From: Xenorhabdus doucetiae
GTDB lineage: Bacteria > Pseudomonadota > Gammaproteobacteria > Enterobacterales > Enterobacteriaceae
Length of the DNA stretch: 64,000 nt
Direction: 5' to 3'
Assembly (NCBI RefSeq): GCF_000968195.1
Contig: NZ_FO704550.1
Span: forward strand, 310,001 to 374,000
Below, piece by piece: positions 39,424 through 48,482 of the stretch. The notes below the pieces were generated by a model. The model was not told the DNA's origin. It searched no databases and was given only the letters and a program-made list of their open reading frames with translations. Position numbers and translations under genes: made by a program. Within the stretch, counting starts at the first letter, position 1, and the number at the start of each line of letters is the position of its first letter.

Positions 39424-40248
39424 ATGCAGTTCTCCAAAATGCACGGTCTTGGCAATGACTTTATGGTCGTTGATGCCGTGACCCAAAATGTTTATTTTTC
39501 TCCAGAGTTAATTTGCCGTCTGGCTAACCGGCATACTGGGGTGGGTTTTGATCAGCTTTTGGTTGTTGAAGCCCCCTATGATCCTGACTTAGACTTTCAC
39601 TACCGCATTTTTAATGCGGATGGCAGTGAAGTTTCCCAGTGTGGCAATGGGGCGCGCTGTTTTGCCCGTTTTGTTCGCCTCAAGGGTCTGACCAATAAAC
39701 GCGATATCAAGGTCAGCACGCAAGCAGGCTACATGACATTGAGCATCACCCATGATGACCAAGTTTGTGTCAACATGGGTGAGCCGGATTTTGAACCGCA
39801 GCGGGTTCCTTTTCGCGCCAATAAAGCGGAGAAAACCTATATTATCCGTGCCATCGAACGCACGGTGCTTTGTGGCGTTGTGTCGATGGGGAACCCTCAC
39901 TGTGTCATACAGGTTGAGGATGTGAACACCGCTGAAGTGGCCATATTGGGGCCGGTGTTAGAAAGCCATGAACGTTTTCCGCAGCGGGCCAATATTGGTT
40001 TTATGCAGGTGATCAATCGGGGCCATATTCGGTTGCGTGTTTTTGAGCGTGGTGCGGGTGAGACACAGGCATGTGGCAGTGGCGCATGTGCCGCGGTCGC
40101 CGTCGGTATCCAGCAAAATCTGCTGGATAATCAAGTTCGGGTTGATCTTCCGGGAGGAACCCTGCAAATTCGCTGGGATGGGCCAGGCAAGCCACTCTTT
40201 ATGACCGGGCCTGCAACCCACGTCTATGATGGCACGATTCATTTGTGA
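39424..40248 (+). CDS. dapF: Diaminopimelate epimerase (DapF)
   Basis: Converts LL- to meso-diaminopimelate for lysine and peptidoglycan. It uses two cysteines, visible in CGNGARCFARF and ACGSGACAAVAV. Starting at MQFSKMHGLGNDFMVVDAV gives 274 residues, as in E. coli; a TTG four codons upstream is open but not conserved. It is followed by yigA, xerC and yigB as one unit. Confidence 0.97.
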   Translation: MQFSKMHGLGNDFMVVDAVTQNVYFSPELICRLANRHTGVGFDQLLVVEAPYDPDLDFHYRIFNADGSEVSQCGNGARCFARFVRLKGLTNKRDIKVSTQAGYMTLSITHDDQVCVNMGEPDFEPQRVPFRANKAEKTYIIRAIERTVLCGVVSMGNPHCVIQVEDVNTAEVAILGPVLESHERFPQRANIGFMQVINRGHIRLRVFERGAGETQACGSGACAAVAVGIQQNLLDNQVRVDLPGGTLQIRWDGPGKPLFMTGPATHVYDGTIHL

Positions 40249-40265
40249 TTGAGTCACTCTGAAAT

Positions 40266-40985
40266 ATGGGGCATTGGAAAATGGCTAAAAAAGACGATCC
40301 ATTGCATAGCGACAACCGGCTGGATGATCAATCGGTCATGGATTATTTGTTGAATAATCCCGATTTTTTTATCCGTAATGCCAATCGGGTTGATAAGATA
40401 AGAGTTCCCCATCCGGTGCGGGAGAGTATCTCTTTGATGGAATGGCATATGAGTCGCCAGAGGAAACGCATCGGCTATTTGGAAGATGATCTCAACCATT
40501 TGATAGAGCAGGCGAAGCAGAATGAAGTGCTGTTTAGCAATCTGTTGCAATTGCTGTCAACTCTTTCTGGTGCCAAGAGTTTGCAGGATTTTCTTTCCTG
40601 CTTGAGTTCATGGTCAAAAACATTGGGATTGAGTAACAGCTATATTCGGTTGTTCAGTGATAAATGGCATCTTGGTGCACCCCTGAATTCGCCGGAGCTG
40701 GCGATTTCCCGTCATGCCTTTGAGACCGTCCGCATTAAGCGCTTTGGTGAAAAAAATCATTATCTCGGCCAGTTGCATGGCCCGGAGATTTTATTGTTGA
40801 TGCCACAGGCACGCCATGTTGGCTCCGTGGCCATTTCCCTGTTAGGCGCACAAGGGGATTTGGGTCTGGTGATTTTCAACAGCCATGATAAACAGCACTA
40901 CCACGAAGGCATGGGAACGGACATTCTCGACCATTTGGCGAAGCTGCTGCCGGGCTTGCTGTCCCGCTGGATTGAACGCGCATGA
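40266..40985 (+). CDS. yigA: DUF484 family protein (YigA)
   Basis: Protein of unknown function, 239 residues. The conserved N-terminal helix is VMDYLLNNPDFFIRNA, then PHPVRESISLMEWHM and a coiled coil (about 60-90). A GAF-like C-terminal half contains GSVAISLLGAQGDLGLVIF. An in-frame ATG at 40281 (MAKKDD), with GGA upstream, is an equally good start. It lies between dapF and xerC, as in E. coli, and its stop overlaps the xerC ATG. Confidence 0.9.
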   Translation: MGHWKMAKKDDPLHSDNRLDDQSVMDYLLNNPDFFIRNANRVDKIRVPHPVRESISLMEWHMSRQRKRIGYLEDDLNHLIEQAKQNEVLFSNLLQLLSTLSGAKSLQDFLSCLSSWSKTLGLSNSYIRLFSDKWHLGAPLNSPELAISRHAFETVRIKRFGEKNHYLGQLHGPEILLLMPQARHVGSVAISLLGAQGDLGLVIFNSHDKQHYHEGMGTDILDHLAKLLPGLLSRWIERA

Positions 40986-41896
40986 CCCAGCCCATTGATT
41001 TACTGCTAGCGCCCGTGGAAGACTTTTTGCACTATTTGCGGGTTGAGCGCCGCTTAAGCCCTGCCACTATCACCAATTATCGGCGCCATTTGGCGGTTTT
41101 GGCGGCAATGGCACTGGAAATGGGAATACGTGAGTGGCAGGCGCTGGAGCCTGCCCAAGTCAGAATGTTTGCCTCCCGCAGTCGTCGGGCAGGTTTGCAG
41201 TCCGCCAGCCTTGCCCTGCGCCTTTCTTCCTTGCGTAGCTTTCTTGACTGGATGGTGATGCAAAATAAACTGGCGGCCAATCCTGCGAAAACCGTCAGTG
41301 CTCCCCGTAAAAAACGCCACTTGCCGAAAAACATGGACGTGGACGAAGTTAACCAACTCCTCAATATTAATCTCAACGATCCGCTGTCAGTGCGTGACAG
41401 AACGATGCTGGAAGTCATGTACGGAGCGGGTTTGCGTTTGTCTGAGCTGGTGGGGCTTGATTGTCGCCATTTGGATTTGGAAAGCGGGGAAGTTTGGGTA
41501 CATGGCAAGGGCAGTAAAGAGCGTAAGGTGCCGTTCGGTCGCATGGCTCAGGAATGGCTGCGGCGTTGGCTGGAAATGCGCGAGTTGTTTGAGCCGGAAA
41601 GTGACGCGCTTTTTATTTCCAGCCAGAGCGGAAAACGTCTCTCTGCCCGTAACGTACAGAAACGATTTGAACAGTGGGGAATTCGACAAGGCGTTAGCAG
41701 CCATATCAATCCTCATAAACTGCGCCACTCTTTTGCTACACATATTCTGGAGTCCAGCGGTGATCTGCGGGCAGTACAGGAATTACTCGGTCATGCGAAT
41801 TTATCGACGACCCAGATCTATACCCATCTGGATTTCCAGCATCTGACCAAAGTCTATGACGTGGCTCACCCCAGAGCCAAACGAGGAAAATCATAA
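40982..41896 (+). CDS. xerC: Tyrosine recombinase XerC
   Basis: Acts with XerD at dif to resolve chromosome dimers. The 304 residues comprise an N-terminal SAM-like core-binding domain and a C-terminal catalytic domain. Active-site motifs are YGAGLRLSELVGL (first Arg), HGKGSKERKVP (Lys), HKLRHSFATH (His-x-x-Arg), LLGHANLSTTQIY (His and nucleophilic Tyr). It overlaps yigA by ATGA and yigB by TAATG. Confidence 0.97.
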   Translation: MTQPIDLLLAPVEDFLHYLRVERRLSPATITNYRRHLAVLAAMALEMGIREWQALEPAQVRMFASRSRRAGLQSASLALRLSSLRSFLDWMVMQNKLAANPAKTVSAPRKKRHLPKNMDVDEVNQLLNINLNDPLSVRDRTMLEVMYGAGLRLSELVGLDCRHLDLESGEVWVHGKGSKERKVPFGRMAQEWLRRWLEMRELFEPESDALFISSQSGKRLSARNVQKRFEQWGIRQGVSSHINPHKLRHSFATHILESSGDLRAVQELLGHANLSTTQIYTHLDFQHLTKVYDVAHPRAKRGKS

Positions 41897-42612
41897 TGCG
41901 TTTTTATCGGCCTCTCGCGCCGTTTGCGGCGATGACATTCGATCTGGATGATACGCTTTACGATAACCATCCTGTGATCGATAAAACCGAAAAAGAAGTG
42001 TTGTGTTTTATCAGGCAGTACGATGCCAAATTCGGCCACTTTGGGCATGAAGAGCTGCGTTTATACCGTCAGGCTGTGCTTGAACAGGAACCGGATATTT
42101 ATCACGATGTGACCTCATGGCGCCGCCAATCCGCAGAACTGATGTTTACTCATCATGGCTTCAATCATGAAGAGACAATGCGTGGCACGGATGAAATTAT
42201 GTCTTGCTTTATGTACTGGCGTAACCAAATCACCGTGCCTGAATCGACTCATCACACTTTGTCTGTCTTGGCGGAAAAAATGCCGCTGGTGGCAATCACC
42301 AATGGGAATGCTGAACCGGCTGCCTGCGGTCTTGCCCCTTACTTTGCTTTTGTATTGAAAGCGGGCGTGGATGGGCGTGCCAAACCTTACCCGGATATGT
42401 ACCGTCTGGCGGCGCAACGGCTCCACCTCCCCATCCATCAGATCCTGCATGTGGGGGATAACCTGAATACCGATGTAGAAGGGGCGCTTTGCAGCGGCAT
42501 GCAGGCCTGTTGGATCAACATCGAAAATAAAAATTTGATGCAGGAACCGGAAGGACGACGGGTTCCACATGTTGAGATTTCTGATTTGGCTTCTTTGATA
42601 GCACTGATATAA
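41896..42612 (+). CDS. yigB: HAD-like phosphatase YigB
   Basis: Haloacid-dehalogenase superfamily phosphatase; E. coli YigB dephosphorylates the flavin precursor 5-amino-6-(5-phospho-D-ribitylamino)uracil, and FMN. The 238 residues carry motif I TFDLDDTLYD, motif II in VAITNGN, and motif III/IV KPYPDMY and HVGDNLNTDVEGA. Its ATG shares one base with the xerC stop. It ends 15 bases before a palindromic repeat element. Confidence 0.94.
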   Translation: MRFYRPLAPFAAMTFDLDDTLYDNHPVIDKTEKEVLCFIRQYDAKFGHFGHEELRLYRQAVLEQEPDIYHDVTSWRRQSAELMFTHHGFNHEETMRGTDEIMSCFMYWRNQITVPESTHHTLSVLAEKMPLVAITNGNAEPAACGLAPYFAFVLKAGVDGRAKPYPDMYRLAAQRLHLPIHQILHVGDNLNTDVEGALCSGMQACWINIENKNLMQEPEGRRVPHVEISDLASLIALI

Positions 42613-42627
42613 TTTCAAATTGAAATC

Positions 42628-42734
42628 TATACCCTATACACTTCAAATTGCAGCTCGCAAAACGAAAACGGCTTATTATCTCCCCGCAACGCGGAGAGAT
42701 AATAAAAGCACCTTGAAGTACGACGAATATATAT
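42628..42734. repeat. Palindromic intergenic repeat, copy 1 (with inserted hairpin)
   Basis: The outer arms are TATACACTTCAAATTGCAGC and the complementary-like CCTTGAAGTACGACGAATAT. The centre is a long hairpin, TTATTATCTCCCCGC-AAC-GCGGAGAGATAATAA (42673-42705), with a single mismatch in 15 pairs. Related arms occur at 50077-50147 and 61205-61350. Similar ACTTCAAGTTGCAG-type repeats are abundant in genomes of this bacterial group. Confidence 0.8.
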
Positions 42735-42791
42735 AAAAAAACAGCTTGGCTTGTTAATCCTACCGAACCTTGCAAACAATTGATGGTAATT

Positions 42792-44957
42792 ATGGACGTT
42801 TCATATCTGCTCGAAGGCCTCAATGATAAACAACGCGAAGCGGTCGCAGCACCCCGTAATAATATGCTGGTGCTGGCGGGTGCCGGCAGTGGTAAAACGC
42901 GCGTGCTGGTACACCGGATCGCCTGGTTACTGTCAGTTGAAAATGCCTCGCCATTTTCCATCATGGCGGTCACATTCACCAATAAAGCGGCGGCTGAGAT
43001 GCGCCACCGCATTGAAAACCTGATTGGCACCAGTCAAGGCGGAATGTGGGTCGGGACATTCCATAGCCTTGCCCATCGCCTGCTGCGCGCCCATCACCTT
43101 GATGCAAACCTGCCGCAAGATTTTCAGATCCTGGATAGCGACGATCAGCACCGTCTGATTAAACGCATCATCAAAGCGATGAATCTGGATGATAAAAAGT
43201 GGCCAGCCCGTCAGGGAATGTGGTACATCAATGGCAAAAAAGATGAAGGCTTGCGTCCACAACACATTGAAAGTTACGGCAATCCGGTAGAAGCCACCTG
43301 GCTGAAAATCTATCAGGCCTATCAGGAAGCGTGTGACCGTGCCGGGCTGGTGGATTTTGCCGAATTATTACTACGCGCCCATGAACTCTGGCTGAACAAG
43401 CCGCAGATCCTGCAACATTATCGTGAACGTTTCACCAATATTCTGGTGGATGAATTTCAGGATACCAACAGCATTCAATACGCTTGGGTTCGCCTTTTGG
43501 CGGGCGAAAGCGGCAAAGTCATGATTGTCGGTGACGATGACCAGTCCATTTATGGCTGGCGCGGCGCGCAGGTAGAAAACATCCAGCGTTTCCTCAAGGA
43601 TTTTCCGGGCGCGGGCATGCTCCGTCTGGAACAGAATTACCGTTCGACCAGCAATATCCTGAAAGCGGCCAATGCCCTGATTGCCCATAATAGCGACCGC
43701 TTGGGCAAGAACCTGTGGACAGAGGGGAGCGAGGGCGAGCCGATTTCACTGTATTGCGCCTTCAATGAACTGGATGAATCCCGTTATGTTGTCGGCCGTA
43801 TCAAGCACTGGTTAGAGCAGGGTGGCGCACTGAAAGAGTGTGCGATCCTCTATCGAAGCAATGCCCAATCCCGCGTCTTGGAAGAAGCCTTGTTGCAGGC
43901 GTCCCTGCCTTACCGCATCTATGGGGGCCAGCGTTTCTTCGAGCGTCAGGAAATCAAAGATGCCTTATCCTACTTGCGTTTGGTGGCAAACCGCCACGAT
44001 GACACGGCGTTTGAGCGCGTGGTGAATACACCGACGCGCGGTATTGGTGACAGAACGCTGGATGTGGTGCGCCAAGTGGCGCGTGATCAGCAAAAAACCT
44101 TGTGGGAAAGCAGCTTGCTATTGATACAGGAAAAAGTGCTGGCTGGCCGTGCAGCATCCGCGTTGCAGCGCTTTATTGAACTCATTGAAGCACTGGAAAC
44201 CGAAACGCAGGAAATGTTACTGCATGTGCAAACCGATCGCATTATTCGTGATTCCGGCTTGTGGGCGATGTATCAACAGGAAAAAGGCGAAAAGGCACAG
44301 GCGCGCATTGAAAACCTTGAGGAACTGGTGACCGCAACCCGTCAATTCAGTTATCAGGATGAAGATGAAAACCTGCTGCCATTGCCCGCCTTCCTTTCCC
44401 ATGCCGCGCTTGAATCGGGGGAAGGTCAGGCGGATATCTATCAGGATGCGGTGCAATTGATGACCCTGCATTCTGCGAAGGGGCTGGAATTTCCGCAAGT
44501 CTTTATTGTCGGCGTGGAAGAGGGCATGTTTCCGAGCCAGATGTCCATTGACGAAGGGGATCGGCTGGAGGAAGAGCGTCGCTTGGCCTATGTCGGGGTG
44601 ACCAGAGCGATGGAAAAACTGACGCTGACGTATGCGGAAAGCCGTCGTTTATATGGCAAAGAAGTGTATCATCGCCCATCCCGTTTTATCGGCGAATTGC
44701 CGCCGGAATGCGTGGCAGAAGTTCGCCTGCGAGCGACCGTTTCCCGTCCGGTCAGCCATAAACGGCTGGGCACGCCCATCAGCGCCAACGACAGTGGTTA
44801 CGCACTTGGGCAGCGTGTACGCCATCCCAAATTTGGTGAAGGGACGATTGTCAATATCGAAGGCAGTGGTGAACATTGCCGCTTGCAAATCGCGTTTCAG
44901 GGTGAAGGCATCAAATGGCTGGTGGCCGCTTATGCCAGACTCGAAACGGGGCAATAA
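42792..44957 (+). CDS. uvrD: UvrD, DNA helicase II
   Basis: SF1A 3'-5' helicase for nucleotide excision and mismatch repair. Starting at MDVSYLLEGLNDKQREAVAA gives 721 residues (E. coli 720). Visible are GAGSGKTRVLVHR, VDEFQDTN, VGDDDQSIYGWRGAQ, LEQNYRSTSNI, LHSAKGLEFPQV and LAYVGVTRAM. The C-terminal tudor-like part is VRHPKFGEGTIVN. The usual LexA box before uvrD is not clearly present. Confidence 0.98.
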   Translation: MDVSYLLEGLNDKQREAVAAPRNNMLVLAGAGSGKTRVLVHRIAWLLSVENASPFSIMAVTFTNKAAAEMRHRIENLIGTSQGGMWVGTFHSLAHRLLRAHHLDANLPQDFQILDSDDQHRLIKRIIKAMNLDDKKWPARQGMWYINGKKDEGLRPQHIESYGNPVEATWLKIYQAYQEACDRAGLVDFAELLLRAHELWLNKPQILQHYRERFTNILVDEFQDTNSIQYAWVRLLAGESGKVMIVGDDDQSIYGWRGAQVENIQRFLKDFPGAGMLRLEQNYRSTSNILKAANALIAHNSDRLGKNLWTEGSEGEPISLYCAFNELDESRYVVGRIKHWLEQGGALKECAILYRSNAQSRVLEEALLQASLPYRIYGGQRFFERQEIKDALSYLRLVANRHDDTAFERVVNTPTRGIGDRTLDVVRQVARDQQKTLWESSLLLIQEKVLAGRAASALQRFIELIEALETETQEMLLHVQTDRIIRDSGLWAMYQQEKGEKAQARIENLEELVTATRQFSYQDEDENLLPLPAFLSHAALESGEGQADIYQDAVQLMTLHSAKGLEFPQVFIVGVEEGMFPSQMSIDEGDRLEEERRLAYVGVTRAMEKLTLTYAESRRLYGKEVYHRPSRFIGELPPECVAEVRLRATVSRPVSHKRLGTPISANDSGYALGQRVRHPKFGEGTIVNIEGSGEHCRLQIAFQGEGIKWLVAAYARLETGQ

Positions 44958-45038
44958 TCCGGTCGAATGTTGACAGGTTTTTTCTTCTCAGCGTAACATT
45001 CGCGCCTTACGATAAACGTAGGGAGTATAAGGAGACTT

Positions 45039-45062
45039 ATGGTACATGCTGAACGCATTTAA
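45039..45062 (+). CDS. Seven-codon upstream ORF overlapping the corA start
   Basis: ATG GTA CAT GCT GAA CGC ATT TAA (MVHAERI) starts 4 bases after AAGGAG (45029-45034), while the corA ATG lies 11 bases after it. The frame crosses the corA start. It may be a leader peptide or merely a decoy ATG. In Salmonella a leader peptide controls corA, but that one is longer and not overlapping. Confidence 0.35.
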   Translation: MVHAERI

Positions 45063-45996
45063 ATTAGAGAATAATCGCCTGCTCCGTCTTGAACTTGAAG
45101 AAGGTGATAAGTTATCTGACTCTATGTGGGTAGATTTGGTGGGGCTGGGGGATAATGATCGTCTCCGAGTCCAGAATGAGCTGGGGCAAGTTCTGGCAAC
45201 CCGCACTGAATTGGATGACATCGAGGCATCGGCCCGTTTTTTTGAAGATGAAGATGGTATGCACGTCCACTCATTCTTCTATTTTGAAGATGCCGAAGAC
45301 CATGCTGGCAACTCGACGGTCGCATTTACCATCCGTGACGGTCGTCTCTACACATTGCGAGAGCGTGAACTCCCTGCCTTTCGGTTATACCGCATGCGTG
45401 CCCGCAACCAGACGATGGTTGACGGGAATGCCTATGAACTGTTGATGGATTTGTTCGAAACCAAAATTGAACAGTTGGCGGATGTCATTGAAAACATTTA
45501 CAGCGTGCTGGAATCCCTGAGCCGGGTCATTATGAATGGCAAGCAGGGCGATGAATTTGATTCGGCTTTGTCTAACCTGGCTGAACAGGAAGACATCGGT
45601 TGGAAAGTCCGCCTGTGTTTGATGGATAGCCAGCGCGCCCTGAACTTCCTTGTGCGCCGTGCCCGCTTGCCGACCAATCAATTGGAACAGGCGCGTGAAA
45701 TTCTGCGCGATATTGAATCCTTGCTGCCACACAATGAATCGTTGTTCCAGAAAGTGAACTTTCTGATGCAGGCGGCGATGGGCTTTATCAACATCGAACA
45801 GAGCCGCATTATCAAGATCTTCTCCGTGGTTTCCGTGGTATTCCTGCCACCGACGCTGGTCGCGTCCAGCTATGGCATGAACTTCGAATTTATGCCGGAG
45901 TTGCATTGGACATTCGGCTATCCTGCGGCCATTGGATTGATGATAGCAGCGGGTCTGGCGCCTTATCTCTATTTCAAACGGAAAAATTGGCTGTAA
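45046..45996 (+). CDS. corA: CorA magnesium/cobalt channel
   Basis: Pentameric inner-membrane Mg2+ channel. The 316 residues match E. coli in length, with a large acidic cytoplasmic N-domain, a long helix, two C-terminal TM segments (about 258-278 and 292-310), the YGMNFEFMPEL signature loop and the basic end KRKNWL. A TTGACA (44970-44975) with TAACAT 18 bases later may be its promoter. Confidence 0.97.
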   Translation: MLNAFKLENNRLLRLELEEGDKLSDSMWVDLVGLGDNDRLRVQNELGQVLATRTELDDIEASARFFEDEDGMHVHSFFYFEDAEDHAGNSTVAFTIRDGRLYTLRERELPAFRLYRMRARNQTMVDGNAYELLMDLFETKIEQLADVIENIYSVLESLSRVIMNGKQGDEFDSALSNLAEQEDIGWKVRLCLMDSQRALNFLVRRARLPTNQLEQAREILRDIESLLPHNESLFQKVNFLMQAAMGFINIEQSRIIKIFSVVSVVFLPPTLVASSYGMNFEFMPELHWTFGYPAAIGLMIAAGLAPYLYFKRKNWL

Positions 45997-46114
45997 TAAA
46001 ACCACCGATTGCATAGTTTTCAAAATGAAAATAGGGTAGTTGTGTTTATATATTGACCAGTGATATGGGTTTGCATATGCTTAGGGTATGTACTTTTAAT
46101 ACAGGAGATTTACC

Positions 46115-46342
46115 ATGCGGACTGTAGCAATTTTTAAAAATGGTAATAACCGTGCTATCCGTTTACCTAAGGATCTGGATTTTGAGGGTATCAATGAACT
46201 GGAAATTACCCGAGAAGGAGAAACTATTATATTGCGTCCGGTAAGACCTAGCTGGGATTCATTTTTATATGAGGATAAAGCCGACGCGGAATTTCTATCT
46301 GAACGCCAAGATATTATTGAGGAAGAGCGTGTTATTTTATGA
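46115..46342 (+). CDS. VapB-type (AbrB/SpoVT fold) antitoxin without visible toxin
   Basis: The 75 residues begin MRTVAIFKNGNNRAIRLPKD, a swapped-hairpin AbrB DNA-binding domain typical of VapB antitoxins, with ELEITREGETIILRP as the second strand pair. The acidic C-terminal tail (EERVIL) would bind a PIN-domain VapC. AGGAG lies 7 bases before the ATG. The stop overlaps an ATG (ATGA), as at vapBC junctions, but the downstream frame has no PIN domain and runs into a hairpin and rarD. The toxin thus appears lost. Confidence 0.85.
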   Translation: MRTVAIFKNGNNRAIRLPKDLDFEGINELEITREGETIILRPVRPSWDSFLYEDKADAEFLSERQDIIEEERVIL

Positions 46343-46380
46343 AAAAACTGACCCAAATGTCAGATAACATGTTGGGTCAG
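46341..46380 (-). terminator. Terminator of rarD (minus strand)
   Basis: CTGACCCAA and TTGGGTCAG form a 9-base stem (46348-46356 with 46372-46380). Read on the minus strand it is followed by TTTTTTC, a canonical intrinsic terminator 44 bases beyond the rarD stop. It also sits directly after the antitoxin stop. Confidence 0.8.
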
Positions 46381-46423
46381 TTCAGAAAGATGATGGATAT
46401 TGATGCTTGTTGCCAGAATTTGA

Positions 46424-47314
46424 CTATTTCCGTAAACGGCGTTGCGTATAGAGCGCATCCAGGGTAAACAGAATCAGGGCCGCCCAGATAAAGCCAAACG
46501 TGATCAAACGATCCGGGCCAATTTGCTCACCATAAACCAGCGTTGCCAGTAAGAACATCAAGGTTGGGCCAAGATACTGGAAGAAACCCAGCGTGGACAA
46601 ACGCAGATGCGCAGCGGCGGCGGTGAAGAGCAGCAGAGGCACCGTCGTAATAATACCGGCCGCAATCAGCATCAGGTTCAAAGAGTAGCTATTATCCAAC
46701 ATATTACTGGTCGGGCTATGGGTGAAGAACAGCAGGTAAATCAGCGCGACAGGGAATACCCAGGTGGTTTCAATTAACATACCGGTCTGAGCATCAACTC
46801 CTAATTTTTTGCGAACCAACCCATAGACCGCAAATGTCGTTGCCAAATACAAACCAATCACCGGTACGGAACCAAACTGCCATAGCTGGATCAGTACGCC
46901 AGTAAAGGCCAGCCCCACGGCAATCCACTGCATACGCCGGAAACGTTCACCAAGAAAGATCATGCCAAACAAAACATTCACCAGCGGGTTAATAAAATAT
47001 CCCAGACTGGCTTCCAGCAAATGCCCATTATTGACTGCCCAGATATAGGTCAGCCAGTTACTGGTAATGGTAAAGGCCGTAATGCCTAATAACAGCAATA
47101 TCTTCGGTTGGCGAACCACCCCCCAAACCTGACGCCAGTGACGCGTCAACGTGATCATCAATACCATAAAGAAAACTGACCAGATCACACGATGTGACAC
47201 AATTTCATCGGGAGGGACATATTGTATGGATTTGAAGTAGATGGGTGCCAATCCCCAAATAAGATAAGCTCCCAAGGCATACAAGATACCTTTGGCCGTC
47301 TGTTGGTTACTCAT
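46424..47314 (-). CDS. rarD: RarD-type EamA-family transporter
   Basis: The 296 residues (E. coli RarD 296) form about ten hydrophobic segments in two EamA repeats. The start is MSNQQTAKGILYALGAYLIW, with GLAPIYFKSIQYVPPDEIVSHRVIWSV split across the first two segments and YFINPLVNVLFGMIFLGE in the first repeat. The family is named for chloramphenicol sensitivity, but the substrate is unknown. Confidence 0.93.
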   Translation of the reverse strand: MSNQQTAKGILYALGAYLIWGLAPIYFKSIQYVPPDEIVSHRVIWSVFFMVLMITLTRHWRQVWGVVRQPKILLLLGITAFTITSNWLTYIWAVNNGHLLEASLGYFINPLVNVLFGMIFLGERFRRMQWIAVGLAFTGVLIQLWQFGSVPVIGLYLATTFAVYGLVRKKLGVDAQTGMLIETTWVFPVALIYLLFFTHSPTSNMLDNSYSLNLMLIAAGIITTVPLLLFTAAAAHLRLSTLGFFQYLGPTLMFLLATLVYGEQIGPDRLITFGFIWAALILFTLDALYTQRRLRK

Positions 47315-47540
47315 AATATCCTTGAATGTTTAGAGAATGTTCAGAAAATCAGAAGAGCTTGTTAAGGTGATAGCTCGTAGACCCATACAATGTGTCATTG
47401 GGATGAATGATTTACAAGTAGTTAATGGCATGAGTAATAAATTAAATTTTTCTACTGAGCTGAATAGCACTTTATGTTAAATTGAAAAACAGACACCTTA
47501 CCCAAGGGCGCTTTAGGTAGATAAATCTATTTTATTATCG

Positions 47541-48161
47541 CTATCTAAAGCCCATTAATGTTTTAAATGGTAAATCCAGTTTACTTGGACAATCCAACCC
47601 TTTTACTTTTACTGCTTTATCATTATTTCTTAACTCATTACACAATTGAGCGATATCTTTAGGTGTCCAATAGATATTTTTGGCATAACCAACTTGTTGA
47701 ATGGTATTTAAGAGATTTTCGACTCCACCGGCTTTTAATATGTTGGCAACCATTGTTGCACAATTTTTATTAATGGAATTATAACTGTGGCTTATCCTGA
47801 AATTGCCATATTTTTTGCCTTTATGGATTTCATCCGCGTGGTCTCGCATTTTTTCAACATCTAAACCAATCAGATAATATTCCACATGTGGGGGATCGAC
47901 AAAATCAGCGTGAAGGCTGTTCAAGGCTCCCGCACAGGATAAAATGCCTCGCGATATATCGGGTTCGGCAAGGAAACTGACATAGTTATCATCGGGTGGA
48001 TGCCGTGGATATAAATCCGTCCAAGGATATTTCGGTACGCCACCGATATAAATAGCAGCATGTCCAACCGCGAAGCTCCGGCAGGGATACCAGATATAGA
48101 CGACAGCATCAACAGCCCTACCAGCGAGGATCTCCGATTCTGCTTTGGTTCTTGGGTTCAT
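47541..48161 (-). CDS. Unrecognised protein with permuted NlpC/P60-like His...Cys arrangement
   Basis: A 206-residue soluble protein with no signal peptide. Two stretches stand out: AVGHAAIYIGG with His34 and NSINKNCATMVANILKAGG with Cys134. A His in a strand before an NC-A-x-x-V helix is the layout of circularly permuted papain-like folds (LRAT/YiiX-type amidases, proteases or acyltransferases). I do not recognise the family. It stands alone on the minus strand between rarD and yigI, where E. coli has no counterpart. It could be a secreted effector or a toxin-like enzyme, but nothing nearby proves this. Confidence 0.7.
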   Translation of the reverse strand: MNPRTKAESEILAGRAVDAVVYIWYPCRSFAVGHAAIYIGGVPKYPWTDLYPRHPPDDNYVSFLAEPDISRGILSCAGALNSLHADFVDPPHVEYYLIGLDVEKMRDHADEIHKGKKYGNFRISHSYNSINKNCATMVANILKAGGVENLLNTIQQVGYAKNIYWTPKDIAQLCNELRNNDKAVKVKGLDCPSKLDLPFKTLMGFR

Positions 48162-48482
48162 AGCCTATTCTCATGTTGAATATCGTTTCAAAATGTCAGG
48201 GGTTAATCTTGTTCTGCGCGACAAGATTGCAGACGCTCACTATGATGAATATGAAAAAATATCTAATTTGCTTATGATTAATTAATGGTAAAAACAAAGT
48301 GTTGTGAGATTTTCGGGTTATTGGGGATCTGTTCGCAGTATTGGGGTATCATATACACAGAGTGGCGTGTTGTGAATAATGATGAAGGTGTGAGAGGCAA
48401 AAAATAAAACTTTGCCTCTCCTGTCAATACCTTCAATTTATAAAATCAAAAACATAAATTCAAAAACATAAGCTCAAAAACA
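48162..48482. other. Gene-free interval, mostly featureless
   Basis: The 321 bases between the unrecognised minus-strand gene and yigI are AT-rich, with no credible reading frame. The only structure is a 14-base tandem repeat at its end, next to the yigI stop. Confidence 0.5.

Noticed and set aside
42715..42790. LexA box upstream of uvrD
   Set aside because: An AT-rich stretch ending in CAG is present, but there is no matching CTG at the right spacing.
46339..46467. Frame starting in the antitoxin stop as a possible VapC toxin
   Set aside because: Only about 42 codons, no PIN-domain residues, and it runs through the rarD terminator and into rarD antisense.
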